Source: CAYGAW01 sp964347945 (GTDB lineage Bacteria > Chloroflexota > Anaerolineae > UBA7937 > B3-Chlor). Taken from it: a stretch of DNA of 26,249 bases. Positions 14,837-23,031 of the stretch are shown here, one piece after another. The position numbers and the translations under genes are program-made. Position 1 is the stretch's first letter. Each line of letters begins with the position of its first letter. Under the pieces are notes generated by a model. It had not been told where the DNA came from and did no database searches. It saw nothing but the letters and a program-made list of their open reading frames with translations. The stretch covers positions 1-26,249 of the forward strand of contig CAYGAW010000181.1 of assembly GCA_964347945.1 (NCBI GenBank), in the 5' to 3' direction.

Positions 14837-16183
14837 TTGGCTGAGAAGAAGAAGATAAAGCCCGACCGGGTGAAGATGAGAATGCAGGATGCGAGTGAGC
14901 GCATTCAGAACTTCGACGAGGTCCCGTCGGGCTACACCAAAGAGGAAGCTATCGAAGAGGCGCAGCGATGTTTGGCGTGCAAGAAGGCCCCATGCGACGA
15001 AGCCTGCCCTCTACACTGCTGCCCAGCCGAGTACATAGCCTTCATCGAACAGGGAGACTTCGACAAAGCTCTGGCGCAGATTCTAGAGTACAATCCGTTC
15101 CCCTCAACCTGTGGTCGCGTCTGTGTCCACTATTGTGAGGAAAAGTGCCTGGTGGCCAAGAAGGGCACCGCTCTGGCCATAGCCTGGCTCAAGAGAGCTG
15201 CTGCTGACTACGGGCAGGCGAGCGTGTCTCCCGGCAAACCGACCGGCAAGAAGGTGGCTGTCATCGGGGCAGGGCCTGCGGGGTTTACCGTGGCTTTTGA
15301 GTGCGCCAAAGCAGGCCACGGGGTCACCATCTTCGAAGCTCTTTCGTCACCCGGAGGGATGCTGTGGACCGGCATTCCCGAATACAGGCTGCCGAGCGAG
15401 GCTTTGGACAAGGACATCCAGAGGATTCTGGACCTCGGGGTGGAGCTACGCGTCAACTCTCCGATCAGCTCTGAACAGCAAGTGCTGGATCTCCTCGATG
15501 AGTACGACGCGGTATTCATCGGCATTGGCGCTCACCAGCCCCGATGGATGGGCATAGAAGGCGAGGACCTAGAGGGTGTGGTCCACGTAGTGGACTTCCT
15601 GAGAGACGTCAATCTGGGCCAGGACGTCAAGGTGGGAGAGAAGACGGCAGTCATCGGCGGTGGCAGCTCAGCCATGGACGCGGTACGCACAGCCCGCCGA
15701 CTTGGGGCTGACGCCTTCATCGTCTACCGCCGAGCCAGAGAACAGATGCCCGCCGACGAGGCCGAAATCGAGGAGGCCGAGGAGGAGGGAATCGTCTTCA
15801 ACTTCCTCACCAATCCCAAGCGCATCTTGGGCGAGGACGGCAAGATCACTGGCCTGGAATGTCTCCGCATGGAGCTGGGCGAGCCAGATGAGAGTGGGCG
15901 CCGCCGTCCCATTCCCGTAGAAGGATCGGAATTCGTCATCGAGTGCGACATGATGATTCAGGCCATCAGCCAGCAGCCCGACATCTCGTGGCTGAACGAT
16001 GACTCGAAGTTCGAGACCACACGGTGGCGCACCTTCGAGGTTGATCCCGAAACCTTCGAAACCTCAGTTCCAGGCGTTTTCGCGGCTGGAGATGACGTGA
16101 GCGGTCCGGCCACGATCGTGGAGGCCATAGCCAGCGCCCGGAAAGCTGCGCAGGCCATTCTCAGACGCTTGGAAGCGAGCTGA
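14837..16183 (+). CDS. gltD: Glutamate synthase small-subunit-like FAD/NAD(P) oxidoreductase
   Basis: A 448-aa protein. An N-terminal double-cluster iron-sulfur domain has Cys45, 48, 53 and 57 and a second group in STCGRVCVHYCEEKC. A two-dinucleotide fold follows: VAVIGAGPAGFTVAFE for FAD, AVIGGGSSAMDAVRTARRLG with IVYRR for NAD(P)H, and the C-terminal GVFAAGDDVSGPATIVEAI. In GltBD this subunit passes electrons from NADPH to the glutamate-forming large subunit. No large subunit is in the window, so it may instead serve another partner or stand alone, like other GltD-like enzymes. The TTG at 14837 is chosen because AGAGGAGG lies 5 nt upstream; the longer frame from 14783 starts almost at the predicted transcript start. 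A stem-loop terminator follows the stop. One oddity is CPLHCCPAEY, where many relatives have CP-x-HIDIP-type residues. Confidence 0.88.
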   Translation: MAEKKKIKPDRVKMRMQDASERIQNFDEVPSGYTKEEAIEEAQRCLACKKAPCDEACPLHCCPAEYIAFIEQGDFDKALAQILEYNPFPSTCGRVCVHYCEEKCLVAKKGTALAIAWLKRAAADYGQASVSPGKPTGKKVAVIGAGPAGFTVAFECAKAGHGVTIFEALSSPGGMLWTGIPEYRLPSEALDKDIQRILDLGVELRVNSPISSEQQVLDLLDEYDAVFIGIGAHQPRWMGIEGEDLEGVVHVVDFLRDVNLGQDVKVGEKTAVIGGGSSAMDAVRTARRLGADAFIVYRRAREQMPADEAEIEEAEEEGIVFNFLTNPKRILGEDGKITGLECLRMELGEPDESGRRRPIPVEGSEFVIECDMMIQAISQQPDISWLNDDSKFETTRWRTFEVDPETFETSVPGVFAAGDDVSGPATIVEAIASARKAAQAILRRLEAS

Positions 16184-16210
16184 AGCTCTGGGCAACTCGT
16201 CGCTGCCATC

Positions 16211-16250
16211 GGGAGGGAAAGGGCGTGCGTGCCCTTCCCTCCTTCGTTTG
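16211..16250 (+). terminator. Stem-loop terminator after the gltD-like gene
   Basis: A 12-bp stem, GGAGGGAA-GGGC (16212-16224, one bulged A) with GCCCTTCCCTCC (16231-16242), has a 6-nt loop and is followed by a modest T-rich run (TTCGTTTG). It begins 28 nt after the gltD stop. It overlaps the longest possible start of the next gene (16229), so that start is not used. Confidence 0.7.
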
Positions 16251-16273
16251 TGCGTCTATCGTCAGGAAGTTGG

Positions 16274-17404
16274 ATGTTCACTACACGCTGGAGAGAGATG
16301 TGCGCGTACTCCAGCAGGGTCGTCGCCCTGGCGATCGTCTTGGTGCTTGCGGGAGCTATGCCGAGGCCGATCATCATTATCGGCCCTCCCCATCACGTAA
16401 GAACGGTCAATCCCAAGATGGGAGTTCATACGCGCCTCACCGACGAAGTCGAGGAGTGGAAGATTCAGCGCACACTGGCGTTGGTCCGAGAGATGGGCGC
16501 TCCGTGGATCGTGGAGTACTTCCCCTGGGGATACATCGAGCCAGCCAAGGGTCAGTTCGCCTGGCAGCACGCTGACCTGGTGGTCAATCATGCCGTGAAT
16601 CAAGGCTTGAATGTCGTCGCGCGGCTTGATTTTGTTCCCGAATGGGCGCGCCCCAAGGACACGACCTTCCGCTATCTGGACGAGGAGCAGTATGAAGACT
16701 ATGGGGACTTCGTCTACGCCTTCGTGGATCACTTCAAAGGTCGGGTGAACTACTTCATCATTTGGAACGAACCCAACCTTAGCTTCGAGTGGGGCTATCG
16801 GCCTGTCGACCCCGAGTCGTACACCGAGTTGCTGAAGCTGGCCTACAGTCGTGCCAAGCAGGCCAATCCGGACTGCTACGTCCTCAACGGAGGTCTGGCG
16901 CCGACCATAGCCCGCGAAGGCAACGAATGGGGCTTGAGCGACCTCATATTCCTGCAACGGATGTATGACGCCGGTGCCAGGGACTACTTCGACATCATGG
17001 CCATCCACGCTTATGGCTATGTCTTTCCGCCCGATGATCCTCCCGCAGAGAACAAGATCAACTTCGCGCGGGCAGAGTTGATCCATGAAGTCATGGTCCG
17101 CAACGACGACGGGGACAAGAAGATCATGATCACCGAGGGCGGATGGAACGATCACCCTCGCTGGACGAAGGCCGTAAGGCCCTATCAGCGCATTCTCTAT
17201 ACGATCCAGGCCTATGAGAGAGCCAGACAGTGGGATTGGTGTGAAGCCTTGGTGATTTGGTCGTTCAGAACGCCTTTGCCGGAGAAGAACTTCCGCGACT
17301 ACTATGCGTTGGTCACATCAGGCTTCATCGTCAAGCCCATATACCTGGAGATCCAGAGCTACGCGCGTGGCGCAACCGACTGGCTCATAGAACCGGCGCC
17401 ATAG
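16274..17404 (+). CDS. Secreted glycoside-hydrolase-like TIM-barrel protein (clan A type)
   Basis: About 376 aa. The N-terminus looks like a signal peptide or anchor (basic residues, then VVALAIVLVLAGA). The rest looks like a (beta/alpha)8 glycosidase of the GH-A clan (GH5/GH39-like). IIWNEPNL carries the likely acid/base Glu166 and MITEGGW the likely nucleophile Glu288; their 122-residue spacing suits the clan. Other fitting elements are MGAPWIVEYFPWGYIEP with FAWQHADLVV, and FDIMAIHAYG. The substrate cannot be told. The start is uncertain: ATG 16274 has AGGA at 6 nt, while ATG 16298 has GGAG at 4 nt and gives a shorter signal peptide. The frame upstream of 16274 runs into the gltD terminator. 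The substrate-binding-protein gene follows after 12 nt, so the two are probably co-transcribed. I found no convincing promoter. Confidence 0.8.
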   Translation: MFTTRWREMCAYSSRVVALAIVLVLAGAMPRPIIIIGPPHHVRTVNPKMGVHTRLTDEVEEWKIQRTLALVREMGAPWIVEYFPWGYIEPAKGQFAWQHADLVVNHAVNQGLNVVARLDFVPEWARPKDTTFRYLDEEQYEDYGDFVYAFVDHFKGRVNYFIIWNEPNLSFEWGYRPVDPESYTELLKLAYSRAKQANPDCYVLNGGLAPTIAREGNEWGLSDLIFLQRMYDAGARDYFDIMAIHAYGYVFPPDDPPAENKINFARAELIHEVMVRNDDGDKKIMITEGGWNDHPRWTKAVRPYQRILYTIQAYERARQWDWCEALVIWSFRTPLPEKNFRDYYALVTSGFIVKPIYLEIQSYARGATDWLIEPAP

Positions 17405-17416
17405 GTCGGCACCCGA

Positions 17417-18223
17417 ATGGACAACAAGCACTTCGACAAACGCCAGAGTCTCGCTCTAGTCGCGACCCTGGCACTGCTCACGGTGCTAGCCGGCGTCTGG
17501 CTGGTGCTCGCCCCAGGGGAAGAATTGAAAGACGAGACCTGGGAGCGTATCCAGCAGGACGGAGTAATGCGCATAGGCATGGACGCGAGTTACCCTCCTT
17601 TCGAGGATATCGACCAGGACGGCAACCTGGCGGGCTTCGACGTTGACCTCGCCCGCGAGTTGGGACGGCATTTTGGCGTCGACGTGGAGTTCGTGATCAT
17701 CTCCTTCGACGGACTGTATGACGCCCTCCGAGTGGAGAGGGTAGATCTACTGCTGTCGGCCCTACCGTTTGACCTCCGCCTTACCCAAGACGTGGCTTAC
17801 TCTCATCCGTACTTCAATGCTGGACAGGTTCTCGTCGTACGTGAGGATGAGGACTTGATCGCTGGCGTAGACGACCTGGCAGGCCACACAGTGGGTGTGG
17901 AGTGGGGCTCCATGGGCGACGTGGAGGCCCGGCAACTCCTGAGGAGGATGGAGTTCGAGTTGTACCCCTATCCCACTCCAGATGAGACCCTGACCATGCT
18001 CAAGGAAGGTGAGATCGACGCCGCGGTTGCGGACGTGGTTTCGACCTATCAGTTCGTGAGGGAACATGGAGCGGTGAAGATCGTCGGGCCACCTGTGACC
18101 GACGATCCGTACGTCATCGCCACCCGCCTCAACAGCCCCATTCTCCACCAACGGATCAATGAGGCTATTCTGGAACTGAGCGGCAGTGGATACCTGGACG
18201 AGTTGCGTATGGATTGGTTCTAG
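17417..18223 (+). CDS. Amino-acid-type ABC transporter substrate-binding protein (family 3)
   Basis: A 268-aa protein. An N-terminal hydrophobic segment (about 12-31) acts as signal or anchor; no lipobox Cys follows it, so membrane anchoring by the uncleaved helix is likely. The mature part is a family 3 periplasmic-binding fold: MRIGMDASYPPFEDID, LAGFDVDLARELGRHFGV, FDGLYDALRVERVDLLLSALPF, the LRLTQDVAYSHPYF region with the Arg usual for binding the ligand carboxylate, and GEIDAAVADVVSTYQFV with the usual Asp. The ligand is probably a polar amino acid; this is a family-based inference. No permease or ATPase gene is adjacent, so it is an orphan component here. No clear Shine-Dalgarno sequence precedes the ATG. 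The stop overlaps the stop of the opposite-strand asparaginase within CTAG. Confidence 0.87.
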   Translation: MDNKHFDKRQSLALVATLALLTVLAGVWLVLAPGEELKDETWERIQQDGVMRIGMDASYPPFEDIDQDGNLAGFDVDLARELGRHFGVDVEFVIISFDGLYDALRVERVDLLLSALPFDLRLTQDVAYSHPYFNAGQVLVVREDEDLIAGVDDLAGHTVGVEWGSMGDVEARQLLRRMEFELYPYPTPDETLTMLKEGEIDAAVADVVSTYQFVREHGAVKIVGPPVTDDPYVIATRLNSPILHQRINEAILELSGSGYLDELRMDWF

Positions 18224-19191
18224 CTGCCAGCGCTGAACAGTTCCTGGATCTTCGTCCCAGCTCCGGGCTCGCCCAAAGCGACCATCAACTTGATGCGCGC
18301 TTTCTGTCCGTTGAGGCCCTCGGCAAAGATCACCCCGGCGCGCTCCAGATCACGGTAGGCGCCTGGGTAGCCGTACGCATCATAGACCCGCCCTGACGGG
18401 CAACGAGACGCGATGACAACCGCCATTCCCTTCTCGACCGCCTCGCTGATGGTAGGCATCCACCAAGGCGGCACCCGTCCACCGCCTAGAGCCTCGATCA
18501 CTACGCCTGCGACGTCCTGTTCCACCAACTGGCGCAAGAACCGCTCATCCATACCCACTCCGAGCTTGATCAAATGGACATCGGGCTCGAGTGAGGTGCA
18601 CGGCACATAATGACGAACGACCCGCATCTCGACCACTACCCTGTCTCCATCAACTCTGCCCAAGGGCCCAGAAAGCAGAGACCTGAAGGTATCGATGCTC
18701 TGGGTGTCGACCTTGGTCACGTGGCGGGCCGCGTGAATCTCCTGGTTCATGACCACGAGCGCTCCCAGACCCTTGCACGCATCGGCAGCGCCGACTCGGA
18801 CAGCAGCCAGTAGGTTTGCCGCGCCGTCGTAGCCCACGTCCGAGGCAGTGCGCATGGCTCCGGTTAAGACCATCGGCTTGTCGGTGTCCACGGTCAAGTC
18901 CAGCAGGTAGGCCGTCTCCTCCATCGCGTCGGTGCCGTGAGTCACAACTATGGCCTGCACACCCTCCTGCGCTGCCAGTTCGGCTACTCGGGTCCGGATG
19001 CCCCAAGCTGTATCCAGTGTGAAATGAGCACTCGGGAGATTGCAGTACTCCTCGACTTCTAGCGCGCCGATCCCCGCAGGCAGAAGAGCGACTAGCTCTC
19101 CCCCCGCCACGGCCGGTATCGCTCCTCCTGCACCATCGTCATGTTTCATGGCGATGGTTCCGCCAGTGCTGATTACTTGGATCCTAGCCAT
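18220..19191 (-). CDS. L-asparaginase family protein
   Basis: A 323-aa protein of the bacterial asparaginase/glutaminase fold, expected to hydrolyse asparagine to aspartate and ammonia. Catalytic positions by motif: Thr12 in STGGTIA, Ser54 in LPSAHF, Thr87-Asp88 in VVTHGTDAMEETAY, Lys160 in HAARHVTK. The flexible-loop Tyr found in the E. coli enzymes is not seen: the local sequence is GGAIPAV where E. coli AnsA has GYIPV, so Ala replaces Tyr. From memory this variant is shared by a subgroup of the family, so activity or specificity may differ. There is no signal peptide, so it is cytoplasmic. It lies 71 nt downstream of smc on the same strand and may be read through from it. The ribosome-binding site is weak (an A-rich AAAAAAGA before the ATG). 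Confidence 0.9.
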   Translation of the reverse strand: MARIQVISTGGTIAMKHDDGAGGAIPAVAGGELVALLPAGIGALEVEEYCNLPSAHFTLDTAWGIRTRVAELAAQEGVQAIVVTHGTDAMEETAYLLDLTVDTDKPMVLTGAMRTASDVGYDGAANLLAAVRVGAADACKGLGALVVMNQEIHAARHVTKVDTQSIDTFRSLLSGPLGRVDGDRVVVEMRVVRHYVPCTSLEPDVHLIKLGVGMDERFLRQLVEQDVAGVVIEALGGGRVPPWWMPTISEAVEKGMAVVIASRCPSGRVYDAYGYPGAYRDLERAGVIFAEGLNGQKARIKLMVALGEPGAGTKIQELFSAGS

Positions 19192-19262
19192 TCTTTTTTG
19201 GCGTCGATTGTGTGGAGCCGCCTCGCACTTCGGGCGTCCTCGGCAGTGTAGAACTCACTTCA

Positions 19263-22200
19263 CTAGGAGGCTCTCTCCTCAACCTCCTCCAACCTCAAGG
19301 AGAGGACTCTGGACGCGCTGTCCCCACCCATGGTAACACCATAGATGGAATCTGCGATCTCCAGTGTTCCCCGGTTGTGGGTGATGACGATGACCTGAGT
19401 GTTCTCGGCAAGCTCCTGTAGTGCCTCACGAAAGCGACCGATATTCACTTCGTCCAGTCGTGAGTCCACCTCGTCCAACAAGCAAAACGGCGTCTCACAA
19501 GACTTCAGAATGGCGAAGGTCAGTGCCACGCCAGTCAATGCTCTTTCCCCGCCAGAGAGCACGGCGACGCTGCCGCGGCGTCGCCCGGGGGGCTGCGCCA
19601 CGATCTCCACAGCACTGGCCAGTGGATTCTCAGGGTCCGTCAACAAGATCTCGGCACTCCCGCCGTTGAACAACCGTGTAAAGTACGTCTTGAACTCCTT
19701 CGCCACCTTGTTGAACGTCGCCAAGAACTTGTCTTCCATCAACCCATCCAGCTCAGCTATGACCTTGCGCAGCGACTCTCCGGCCTTCTCCAGATCCTCC
19801 ACCTGGGCCACGAGGAAGCTGTGCCTCTCCAGCACCTCTTGATACTCACTCACAGCCTCTGGATCCACTGGGCCCAGCTGGCGCACACGTTTGCGCAGCG
19901 CCTTGATTCTCGACTCCAACCCCTGCGGGATCTTGGTCACGACGGGCAAGGATCTGAGACGGGCATCCATGTCCAGCGGCAGTTGCGTAGGCCAATCAGT
20001 CGACATGGCAACAGACTCCAGATCCGCCTCTATGCGCTCCCGCAGATTCCGCGACTCGTCTTCGCGGCGCTGCCGCTTCAGCACCGACTGGCCGTACGCT
20101 GATTCGTAGTCCTGCAGCTTTCTTCTTGTCTTCTCCTCCTCCTTCTCCAGACGACGTTGCTCTTTCTCAAGATCGGACAGTTCCTGCTCGGCTGGTGCGA
20201 TGAGAGCAGACATGTTGCCTGCCTGGTCCGACAACTCCTCTATTTGGCTTGTCAACACTGCTACGTCTCGCTCTAGCTCCTCTGCCTCGCCAGCCAACTC
20301 TACAGTCTTGGATTCCTTGGCCGCCAACTGCGCCTCCAGCTGCTCAAGTCCAGCCCTATGGCCTTCCAAGGCCGTCTGCTGGCTCTCTCCGCTGCGCTCC
20401 AATACGGCGATGGCCGTCCTCAATCCGCCCAATTTGTCTTGTAGAAGAGCAACGTCCAGAGACGCCATCTGCTCCTGCAATGAATCCAGGGCTTGAGTGG
20501 TCTCCAGCTCCTTCCCTTTCGCAGTCTCGATCTCCCGCTTTAGCCCCTTTTCCCTCTCGTCCAGGGTATCTGTCTCCTCCTGGAGCTTGTCCATCGTAAT
20601 GGTGTGCCATTCGATTTCTTGACTTGTTCTCTCCTCACGCAGGCGCCATGAGGCTATCTCCTCGTCCAAAGATTTGATGGCCTCCTCGAGTTCCGAGTAT
20701 TCGCCCCTCAAAGCGGCGGCCTCATCTCGCAGAGCCTGATGAATATGTTCCGTTTCGCCTGCTTCCGTCTCCAGAGCCTCCACATCGACGCGCACAGCCT
20801 CTATCCGTCCCGGCAACTCCCGGCGCTCTCGCTCGTGAGCCAGCAAAGTACCCGAAGCCTCTACCGAACCACCGTGTAGAAGTCCGCTCCTGGAAAGCAA
20901 CTCACCCCTGAGAGTGACCAGATGCAGGCCGCTGTGGTCTCGATGAAGTCGGCGCGCCACATCCAAGTCCTCAACCACCAGCGTAGTGCCGAGAAGGGCC
21001 CGGGCCACATCCCCCAGATCTTCGCGAATTCCCACCAAGTCAGAGGCCAACCCCACCACCCCCTTGCCCCCTGGCAGGCGTTGAGCAGGTGTCACCCTCA
21101 GGGAGTCCACGGCAAGGAAAGTCGACCGTCCACCGTCATTCGCCTGTAAGAACTCCAGAGCGGAACATGCGTCATCCCAAGTCTCTGTCACCACTGTCTG
21201 TAGCCTGGTGCCCAAGGCACCCCCTATGGCTAGGTCCAGATCAGCAGGCACGTCCAGCAGCTCCGCTACGGTCCCGATCAAGCCTCGCAACTGGTTTCTG
21301 TGGCTCAGCACGGTCTTGACGCCACGAGAATACCCGGTCAGATCTTGTTGAGCTGCACTCAGGACTTCATTGCGCGTTTCCAGCCCGCTCAGTTGTTGCC
21401 GGACTTCTTCCAAACGAGCCGACAGCTTGGCCTTCTTGTCGACGGCAGACTGGGCAGCACCCTTCTTCTTCGCCTCTTCGGCCTTCAATTGCTCGACGTT
21501 GGCGAGGATATCCTCCCGCTTGCCGTCAAGGGCACCGATTCGCTGAGCTGTCTCCTCCAATTGACTCTGCAGGTCGTGGACCACCTGCGCATGTTCCGCC
21601 CTCTGTCGGGCGAGTTCCTCCTTGCGCTCCCGCAGCTGACTCAGTCGGTTTCGTCGCTCAGCCAACGCGGTGGCAAGCTCGAACGCATTATCCTGGGCAG
21701 CAGTGAGTTGACTCTCCAGGGTGCGGCGCTCGTCCTGGAGGTCAGTCATCTCCTTCTGGACATCCTCCTTTTCAGCGTCGAGCCTTGCTCGCTCCTGCGC
21801 AAGTCGCTCCAGCTCAGCCTCCAACTCCTGGATTCTCTCCAGTCGACCGTCTCGACTTGCGACTAGAGGAGAGAGCTCCTGCCCAATCTCGTCGTTTCGC
21901 TGGAGGAGGAGCCGCTGTCTCTCCCGCTTCACAGCCAGTTCCCTCTGTAACTCTTCCAGCTGGCCGTGAAGCCGCCCGCTCTCGCTGTGCCACCGACCCA
22001 GGTCACCACGCAGCTCCGCCTGTCGTTTCCGCAGCAGGTCTATCTGGCGGGAAATGTCCTCCAACCCACGTTTCTGCTCGTCCAGAGCTTGCTGGCGGGT
22101 CTCCTCGTCTGCTCGAGTGCGTTCCAGCTGCTCGTGAGCTCGCCTCCACCCGTAGCCATGCCAGGTCTCCAAGAGTTTCTCGAGTTCTCGAGACAGCTCC

Positions 22201-22847
22201 TGGTATTCCCTGGCCCGTTCCGCTTGGCTGCTGAGCCTATCAAGCCGAGGGCTAATCTCGTTGATGATGTCGTTGACCCGCAGGACGTTGTTCCGCGTAT
22301 CTTCCAGTTTGGCCAGGGACTGATCGCGCTTGGCTTGGTGGATGGCGATGCCAGCCGCCTCCTCGAAGATAGCCCTCCTTTCTTCAGGGCGCATACCCAG
22401 GCTCGCATCGACCTCCATCTGGGCAATGATGGTATACGTGTTACTGCTCACACCCCCCTTAGCCAGGAGTTCCACTATGTCCTTTCGCCGCACACGACTG
22501 CCGTTGAGGAAGTACTGATTCTCCCCCGAGCGGAAGGCGCGTCGCTGCACAGTCACTTCAACGTAGTCGATGGGTAGCCAACCGTTAGAGTTGTCCAAAG
22601 TGAGGGAGACATCCGCCATGCCCACCCGTGCACGGCCCTGGCTGCCAGCGAATATCATGTCGGCGCTCCGCTTGGCTCGCAGCGCCCCATACCGCTGTTC
22701 ACCCAGTACCCAACGCAGGGCGTCGGCGATGTTGCTCTTGCCACTTCCGTTTGGACCGACGATGGCCGTTATCCCGGCATCGAACTCGAATTCAGTCCTC
22801 GAGGCAAAAGTCTTGTAGCCCTGTATCTCCAAACGCTTGATGTACAT
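19263..22847 (-). CDS. smc: Chromosome segregation protein SMC
   Basis: A 1194-aa structural-maintenance-of-chromosomes ATPase, the core of bacterial condensin (with ScpA/ScpB, not in this window). N-terminal head: YIKRLEIQGYKTFA, Walker A IVGPNGSGKSNI, LGEQRYGALRAKRSADMIFAGS. Two long coiled-coil arms enclose a hinge (about residues 520-650, GLIGTVAELLDVPADLDLAIGGALG and later FLAVDSL). C-terminal head: signature VLSGGERALTGVALTF, Walker B FCLLDEVDSRLDEVNIGRF, and VIVITHNRGTLEIAD. The length is normal. Walker B is followed by SRLDE, where AALD is most common. The frame could start at TTG 22853, but ATG 22847 fits the usual M-x-(I/L)K start. It follows rnc, a frequent linkage, yet has its own promoter (23003-23031) and a leader hairpin. 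Confidence 0.97.
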   Translation of the reverse strand: MYIKRLEIQGYKTFASRTEFEFDAGITAIVGPNGSGKSNIADALRWVLGEQRYGALRAKRSADMIFAGSQGRARVGMADVSLTLDNSNGWLPIDYVEVTVQRRAFRSGENQYFLNGSRVRRKDIVELLAKGGVSSNTYTIIAQMEVDASLGMRPEERRAIFEEAAGIAIHQAKRDQSLAKLEDTRNNVLRVNDIINEISPRLDRLSSQAERAREYQELSRELEKLLETWHGYGWRRAHEQLERTRADEETRQQALDEQKRGLEDISRQIDLLRKRQAELRGDLGRWHSESGRLHGQLEELQRELAVKRERQRLLLQRNDEIGQELSPLVASRDGRLERIQELEAELERLAQERARLDAEKEDVQKEMTDLQDERRTLESQLTAAQDNAFELATALAERRNRLSQLRERKEELARQRAEHAQVVHDLQSQLEETAQRIGALDGKREDILANVEQLKAEEAKKKGAAQSAVDKKAKLSARLEEVRQQLSGLETRNEVLSAAQQDLTGYSRGVKTVLSHRNQLRGLIGTVAELLDVPADLDLAIGGALGTRLQTVVTETWDDACSALEFLQANDGGRSTFLAVDSLRVTPAQRLPGGKGVVGLASDLVGIREDLGDVARALLGTTLVVEDLDVARRLHRDHSGLHLVTLRGELLSRSGLLHGGSVEASGTLLAHERERRELPGRIEAVRVDVEALETEAGETEHIHQALRDEAAALRGEYSELEEAIKSLDEEIASWRLREERTSQEIEWHTITMDKLQEETDTLDEREKGLKREIETAKGKELETTQALDSLQEQMASLDVALLQDKLGGLRTAIAVLERSGESQQTALEGHRAGLEQLEAQLAAKESKTVELAGEAEELERDVAVLTSQIEELSDQAGNMSALIAPAEQELSDLEKEQRRLEKEEEKTRRKLQDYESAYGQSVLKRQRREDESRNLRERIEADLESVAMSTDWPTQLPLDMDARLRSLPVVTKIPQGLESRIKALRKRVRQLGPVDPEAVSEYQEVLERHSFLVAQVEDLEKAGESLRKVIAELDGLMEDKFLATFNKVAKEFKTYFTRLFNGGSAEILLTDPENPLASAVEIVAQPPGRRRGSVAVLSGGERALTGVALTFAILKSCETPFCLLDEVDSRLDEVNIGRFREALQELAENTQVIVITHNRGTLEIADSIYGVTMGGDSASRVLSLRLEEVEERAS

Positions 22848-22865
22848 TCTCAATCACACGCAACA

Positions 22866-22892
22866 AGCCAACGGATGGTCACTCCGTCGGCT
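22866..22892 (-). promoter_or_regulatory. Hairpin in the smc leader
   Basis: On the minus strand, AGCCGACGGA, loop GTGACCA, TCCGTTGGCT: a 10-bp stem with one G-T pair, followed by TTGTTG. It ends about 18 nt before the smc ATG and lies in the roughly 150-nt leader that the upstream promoter would produce. It could hinder ribosome access or act as an attenuator; there is no strong T-tract. Confidence 0.55.
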
Positions 22893-23002
22893 ACTCCAGA
22901 CCTCCTGCTCCGAAGGCCTCAACCTGCTCGCAAGCACTAAATGTGGCTATTGGGAGGCTCCGCACACTATATCTAGTGGTAACAGTACTCTGCTTCCCTC
23001 CC

Positions 23003-23031
23003 AGTATATCGTCTTTGTCGAAGGCTGTCAA
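23003..23031 (-). promoter_or_regulatory. Sigma70 promoter of smc overlapping the end of rnc
   Basis: On the minus strand, a perfect TTGACA (23031-23026), a 17-nt spacer, and TATACT (23008-23003). The -35 overlaps the rnc stop codon (23030-23028). The predicted transcript start is near 22996, giving smc a leader of about 150 nt. Confidence 0.7.

Noticed and set aside
16229..16273. N-terminal extension of the glycosidase-like protein
   Set aside because: It lies in the stem-loop terminator of the preceding gene; ATG 16274 or 16298 gives a normal signal peptide.
21966..22577. 203-codon plus-strand frame opposite smc
   Set aside because: Antisense shadow of the SMC coiled-coil coding region, with no recognisable protein features.
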